The translations under genes and the position numbers were made by a program. A DNA stretch of 64,000 nt from assembly GCF_001680005.1 (NCBI RefSeq), contig NC_033563.1:62001-126000 (forward strand), given 5' to 3'. This stretch comes from Plasmodium coatneyi. Its lineage: Eukaryota; Apicomplexa; Aconoidasida; Haemosporida; Plasmodiidae. Within the stretch, counting starts at the first letter, position 1, and the number at the start of each line of letters is the position of its first letter. Under the pieces are notes generated by a model. The model was not told the origin of the DNA. It saw only the letters and a program-made list of their open reading frames with translations, and did no database searches. Of the stretch, positions 59,378 through 64,000 are shown piece after piece.

Positions 59378-61421
59378 TGTGCATATATATTCTTTGTATA
59401 TGTAGCAAATTTATATTCAAAAATGTTCTCTATTTATACATTCGTACAGAATAAATATATAAATATTTTCGTCTGTTCATAATGATTAAGAATAAACAGG
59501 TGTATGATTGTTTCACTTGGTTTATAAGTATAAACAGGAATATATAAAAAAAAAAAACCTTCTTCTCAATATTATATATGTTGTTCATTCGGTATGCAAC
59601 TATAATATATTTTACACATTCATGTATAACACGTCATCACATGTACACATAACTAACATGGAAGTATGAACAAGTTGGAGTAAGAAATTGCAAAGTAAAG
59701 AAAAGGAAAATTTCAAGCCCCCCCCCCTTATCTATTTTTTTTTATTCATTTATGGTATTATATTATGTGTGACTAGTCAGCATACCATATTATTATTATT
59801 TATATATACTTCCATTATTACATGTACATAGAGAGGAGTGCAAATTTTTTCTCGACGAGAAAAAATATTACTGCATATTATATTAATTCATACTTTACTG
59901 TTTGTTTAAAGTGTTACTAAGAACTGTTAACAAATGCAATACACTTCGTATGCACTGTTCGCTCTCCTATCACCTTCCAAATGTGTATATTCATCAACAT
60001 GTAGTGTAGGAAAGAAATTTGTAAATAAAATAGGAAGGAAGATATAATACGGAAGGAATTTATGAAGTATGTGTTAAAAGAAAGGGAGAGAATATCCTCT
60101 TAACAATACGTTCCGGAGTGTACATCCTTCTCCCTTTCTTTTCTTCTTGTTTTTCTTTTCTTTTCTTTTTCTTTTTTTTCTTGTTTTTCTTTTTTTCTGT
60201 TAAGGATACTACCAAAAATTCTCTTATATGGAGTGTGCATATTCTGTCATTGGAGCTCCCTTTTGACCTTCTTTAATTTATATTACACTTTGCATATTAA
60301 TCTATCCTTTTCTTTTTATTCGTTTTCCTGCCTGATTTAAATTTTAGGAAACTTTCCGGGGATGGAAGAAAAGTACCTATATGTTTCCATTTTGATGAAT
60401 ACACAAGTTGTGTACAGGAAGGTTCAAGCATAAGAGTAGGGTTAAGAAAATTCAAGGGAGGGTTCAAAATAGTTTTAACACTCCTGAGCCTCATATTCAT
60501 TCTACAGCTTTTTTGTTCTACATTTTCGAATTTTGCACGGTTGAAGGTGGTTTAGGTATTTTAGGATAGCTCTTTACTTCATTGTTAACATGTTCGAATG
60601 TTCCCTAACATATTCAGAATATTGAACGATACTTAATTATGCTCATGCATCATTTTTCCATAGAATTTACTGCTGATTTATTATGTCCATTTTTATTCCT
60701 GCGCATAGAAACTATGTAGTCGCATAATATGATACAGGTTTATACACAGAAGGAAGTTCATTAGGAAGAAGAGTACTTTTTATAGGGAGAATAACAAATT
60801 TGAGCACACATTACTATGTGTAACCCCCAGTCCACCAACACCACCGCCCCCTTCCTACATGTGTTCAGAACAGAACAGCGTTCCTTTCTATATATTTTTC
60901 CCCTGTTAATTCATCTATTTTATGCTGGTGACCTATTCACCAGGTGTATACACACTTTTCCCTATATACATACCTTATATAAAAAATTTCGAATTCATCC
61001 CCAATTATGTCGTCTACAACGACAGTCATATCGACCCTATAGGTGTTACCACAGCATGCTGCCCCATGTGTCGTGAACACAGAGATGAATGTATGCATAG
61101 TGAAAAAACGCTTTTTTAACTGAACTAAAGTAAAAACGACATCGTACATATGTAGACTTCCGCTCCCCTGCCCTCCTAAGAGTGGCATGTGTTGGGTCCA
61201 GCATACAACCCAAGAGTGTAGCCTATACTCCTATTCCCCATTTGCACTTTCCCCTGAGCTTGGCATTCCACTCTCGCTGATTAGTTGTATGAAGGTTTCA
61301 CATTTTAACTTCCATTTTTTTTTTTTTTTTGGCACTTTTGGGTGGGGTCATATCATAAGGTTAGGATGGAGGACCCGAATAGGGATAACCCCAACGGGGA
61401 TGACTCCATTGGCGGGGTCTT

Positions 61422-61435
61422 CCCCACCGGTGGGG
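61422..61435. other. GC-rich perfect palindrome
   Basis: CCCCACCGGTGGGG is perfectly self-complementary. Other G/C clusters lie nearby (GGGGATAACCCCAACGGGG at 61382-61400 and a G14 run at 61582-61595). This is unusual in an AT-rich spacer. Confidence 0.6.
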
Positions 61436-62618
61436 TGTTAACCCCGGAGAGGATAGTATAGACAAACCTGCATACTAAAGTTTCCATGACCATGTATTAT
61501 GTGCAGAGGGGATACATAAATACTATGGTGACCACAGTTATGTACTATGTGTGTAGAGGTTGTGTACATAGGGGCCTAAAAGGGGGGGGGGGGGGTACCC
61601 CATACACAGCACAGAGTACTCTCCAACTGCACATTATGAATTCGTGCAGGTGCCACGTCGCCCACGATACACGTATATATAATTCTATAAACCACATAAA
61701 TCATTCTGTCAGCACAGTTCTAAAAACCTTGAGTGTGAGATACAATTGCGAACTAGGATGCTATACTGTACAAAAAGAAGGATCATGGCATGGTTCAACA
61801 TATCATACAATTTGAGTGCCCTTTTGTCTTGCTTCCAATAAGGGACGTGGCGGATGGTCTATACATGTATAAGCTGAATTGAACATTTCAGTACACAATG
61901 AAAAAAAAAAGGGAACATGTAAATGGAACATATGTGGGTAAAGGTTAACGTGAACATTTATCACGCTTATAATTCTTAGTATGTATCATGGAGAGTGTTG
62001 ATGCTAATTCTTTGGCAACAATGGTGGTGTGTTCTTGAGGAATGTGTGTGAAATGGGAGGAGAAAACATGAGTGTGTGTGATAAAGGAATTGTCTATTTA
62101 TATCATATATTACAAAACGTCTAAGAAACGAAGGCGGTGTGGTGTTATAGTTCACACTTTATATTATGCTCACATTTGAGAAAAGATAAGCATCCTTAGG
62201 TGTGTCCCCATTTTTGAACAATTCCCGTATTTGTCAAATTTAATAAATCCTGTTTTGCAAACATTCGACCAGGAGGTTTGTTTTTATTTTTTTATGTTTC
62301 TTAGATAATACTTATAAGATGTAATATTCATACTATTACATGACTTTGCAGACCTATAATGCATGATTAAATAATACAGATATAAGTTTCCGTTTAATTT
62401 TTTGATCCTTGAAAATTTTATTAGATTACGCGTTCTCTTTTTTTTTGTAAGTTCATATGCATACATACTATTAAATTTTGCATAGGAACCATGTTTTTTT
62501 GTGACATTACAACAATTGAACATAATATTTGTTTAATTCATCACCACACCACTCTTCTTTTTTAAGAGGACTTTTTTTTTCTTCTAACATTTTTCTTTTT
62601 CATTTGAAAGTTAAAGTG

Positions 62619-63330
62619 TCCAAAAAAAAAAAAAAATAACCCCCCACAAAATGTACATCTTCAAAAAAAAACATATGTGCCAATCGGAAGATTATAATTT
62701 TTAATCCACACAGTGAAGATCTTAAAATTAGTATAAAAAAAAAAAAAAAAGTAATACACAATAAAATGATCAACACTAATCAACATAAAAACAAACAACA
62801 AAAAAAAAAGAATAAAGGTGAATGAATTAGTGGGGGGAGGTGTGAAATTTCGCATTTAGCGAGGGTGTAGGATTTAGCATTTAGGGTAATAATGTAGGAT
62901 TTCGCACTTAAGGATGTAAGATTTTAGGGTATAAGAACAGCAATGTTGCCTGGTATTTAGCTGTTTTTGAGTATGAGAACAACAGTGTGGCCTGGTGTTT
63001 AGCTGTTTTAGGTTGTAAGAACAAAAATATGGCCTGGTGGTTCAGCTGTTTTAGGATGTAGGAACAACTATATGGTCTGGTGTTTAGCTGTTAAGGGTTA
63101 AAGTAGTTTAAAGTTATAAGAATTAGGGTGTAAGTGTCCAAAAAAAAAAAAATAACACCGCGCAAAATGTACATGTTAAAAAAAGAACAAATGTGCTAAC
63201 TAAAATCTCCTTTTTTTAATCTATACAGGGAAGAGTTAAAAAAAGGAGCACCAAGAAAAATAAATAATGCACAATAAAATGATCAACACTAATCAACATG
63301 AAAAAAATATAATAATAAAAAAAAAAAAAA
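62619..63330. repeat. SICAvar-type repeat block bounded by a direct repeat of about 190 bp
   Basis: Two diverged copies of a segment starting GTGTCCAAAAAA and ending AAAATGATCAACACTAATCA (about 62618-62800 and 63130-63300) flank an array of GTAGGATTTCGCA units and four imperfect units of AAGAACAGCAATGTTGCCTG + GTATTTAGCTGTTTT. Both unit types also occur in or beside the SICAvar gene at the other end of the window. Confidence 0.8.
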
Positions 63331-63499
63331 AAACAGGTGGGTCACACAAAATGTCACTCCTGCGAGGTGTATACACACTCGCGCTATTATGGATACCCCC
63401 CTGTGTCAGTAACAAATGGATGCATATTTCCCCGCGAAAAGGGGAATAATGTACATTCCATTCCTCATACAGAGAATCACCTCCTATATGCTAACCACA

Positions 63500-64000
63500 T
63501 CAAACGCGTTGCTCCCCTTCGACGACTGCGTTCTTCCCCCTTTGACATGTGCTGCCCACTTTTGACGACGGCGGAAGACCCCTCATCCAATCTACGATTT
63601 TTTTCGAAACTTCCTCATTCCCGGGCTCCTGAACGACGGTATGCTCCATATCCTCCAGTGTGTGCATTTCCTTATTGTTTACATCGAGTCGATCATAGAA
63701 CGACAGGGATCCGTCCTAGCAGCATAAAATGTCCTCCTTAGAATGAATAATCAACACAGGGATATCTTTAGGCATGTGTTTTATGTCATTGTCCAAATTA
63801 TCGATTGTTCTTAAAAGCTCATAGCCAAATCTGCATGTGATTCCCCCTTTAGATCGATTTTTATCATACTCAATAAAATATTTAACATACGGATACTTCT
63901 TATATAGATATTTGTTAATAAGTCTAACCGTTGGAAACCAATCAGCAATGCACTTGGACAATGGAAAATAAACGTGCTGAAATAGGAACGAATTTCTCGA
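63500..64000 (-). pseudogene. PST-A-like alpha/beta hydrolase, 3' part, interrupted by an in-frame stop
   Basis: The frame is open from the right edge to a TAG at 63716-63718, then continues in the same frame for 71 codons to a TGA at 63500. The upstream part reads F-P-T-V-R-L-I-N-K-Y, Y-D-K-N-R-S-K-G-G-I-T-C-R-F-G-Y-E-L-L, then V-L-I-I-H-S-K-E-D-I-L-C-C and the stop. The downstream part resumes D-G-S-L-S-F-Y-D-R-L-D and has L-E-D-M-E-H. This is the PST-A (exported lysophospholipase-like) family. In alpha/beta hydrolases an Asp and a late His complete the catalytic triad, and the candidates are H-S-K-E-D and D-M-E-H. The stop falls between them, so a product ending there would lack the His. 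The nucleophile region is outside the window. Confidence 0.82.

Larger units (their letters stand above)
59378..63499. other. Gene-poor flank of the KIR array
   Basis: AT-rich to about 61.1 kb. A less AT-rich stretch with hairpin potential follows (61.14-61.65 kb), then AT-rich sequence with repeat blocks from 62.6 kb. The 79-codon minus-strand ORF at 62284-62523 is Lys/Tyr/Asn-rich and I do not recognise it. No gene is called. Confidence 0.5.

Noticed and set aside
59114..59482. His/Thr-rich ORFs over the CACACCA repeat
   Set aside because: They are artefacts of a 7-bp repeat inside KIR intron 1.
60297..60500. Minus-strand ORF of 67 codons with a basic C terminus
   Set aside because: Less AT-biased than its surroundings but no homology recognised and no exon signals.
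61382..61440. Pol III transcribed small RNA at the GC-rich hairpins
   Set aside because: No convincing A-box or B-box sequence was seen. It is kept only as a structural observation.
62284..62523. Minus-strand ORF of 79 codons, Lys/Tyr/Asn-rich
   Set aside because: No recognisable motif, AT-driven composition, no splice context. It could be a fragment but cannot be supported.

Overview
The window looks like a variant-antigen cluster from a simian malaria parasite of the Plasmodium knowlesi / P. coatneyi type. The evidence is a tandem family of KIR (Plasmodium interspersed repeat, pir superfamily) genes, one SICAvar gene, two small two-membrane exported proteins, AT-rich spacers full of microsatellites, and G/T-rich minisatellites on one strand. 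SICAvar together with KIR is characteristic of that clade. I cannot separate the species, or an internal from a subtelomeric position, by eye. No bacterial, phage, CRISPR, tRNA or rRNA features were seen.

Layout. 1-820: the 5' part of a KIR gene running off the left edge (minus strand). 1770-2898: a two-exon exported protein (plus). 2.9-4.7 kb: a G-rich minisatellite block. 4746-8344: a compact five-exon SICAvar gene (plus), whose exons join in frame to 794 residues. 8.9-59.4 kb: a nearly unidirectional KIR array on the minus strand. It holds sixteen apparently complete KIR genes, two of them with duplicated ectodomains, and one orphan cytoplasmic exon. A second exported protein sits at 15.7-16.6 kb. 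One KIR gene (52.3-53.6 kb) is inverted. 59.4-63.5 kb: a gene-poor spacer with GC-rich hairpins and SICAvar-type repeats. 63.5-64 kb: the 3' part of a PST-A-like alpha/beta hydrolase with an in-frame stop.

How the genes work together. KIR and SICAvar proteins are variant proteins exported to the infected red cell surface. The KIR genes share one plan: a tiny first exon (1-11 codons, no signal peptide), a large cysteine-rich ectodomain exon ending in a membrane helix and a Leu-Tyr-Lys/Arg, and an S/T-rich cytoplasmic exon. The cytoplasmic exons fall into a long class (starting Y-N/D-L-L-P, or Y-x-x-x-x) and a short class (starting Y-T-P/S-x-F). Nine of the sixteen complete genes end in Y-x-x-M at the very C terminus.

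The most striking result is host-protein look-alike segments spliced into individual KIR ectodomains. One KIR (41.5-43.0 kb) carries a 35-residue segment resembling the AHNAK repeat. One (39.1-40.7 kb) carries a 33-residue segment resembling tropoelastin. Two (23.3-25.0 and 57.8-59.4 kb) carry CD99-like Pro/Asn and Gly/Ser/Phe segments. CD99 mimicry by KIRs is described for P. knowlesi. I do not recall AHNAK or elastin versions being described, and these comparisons are from memory, not from an alignment.
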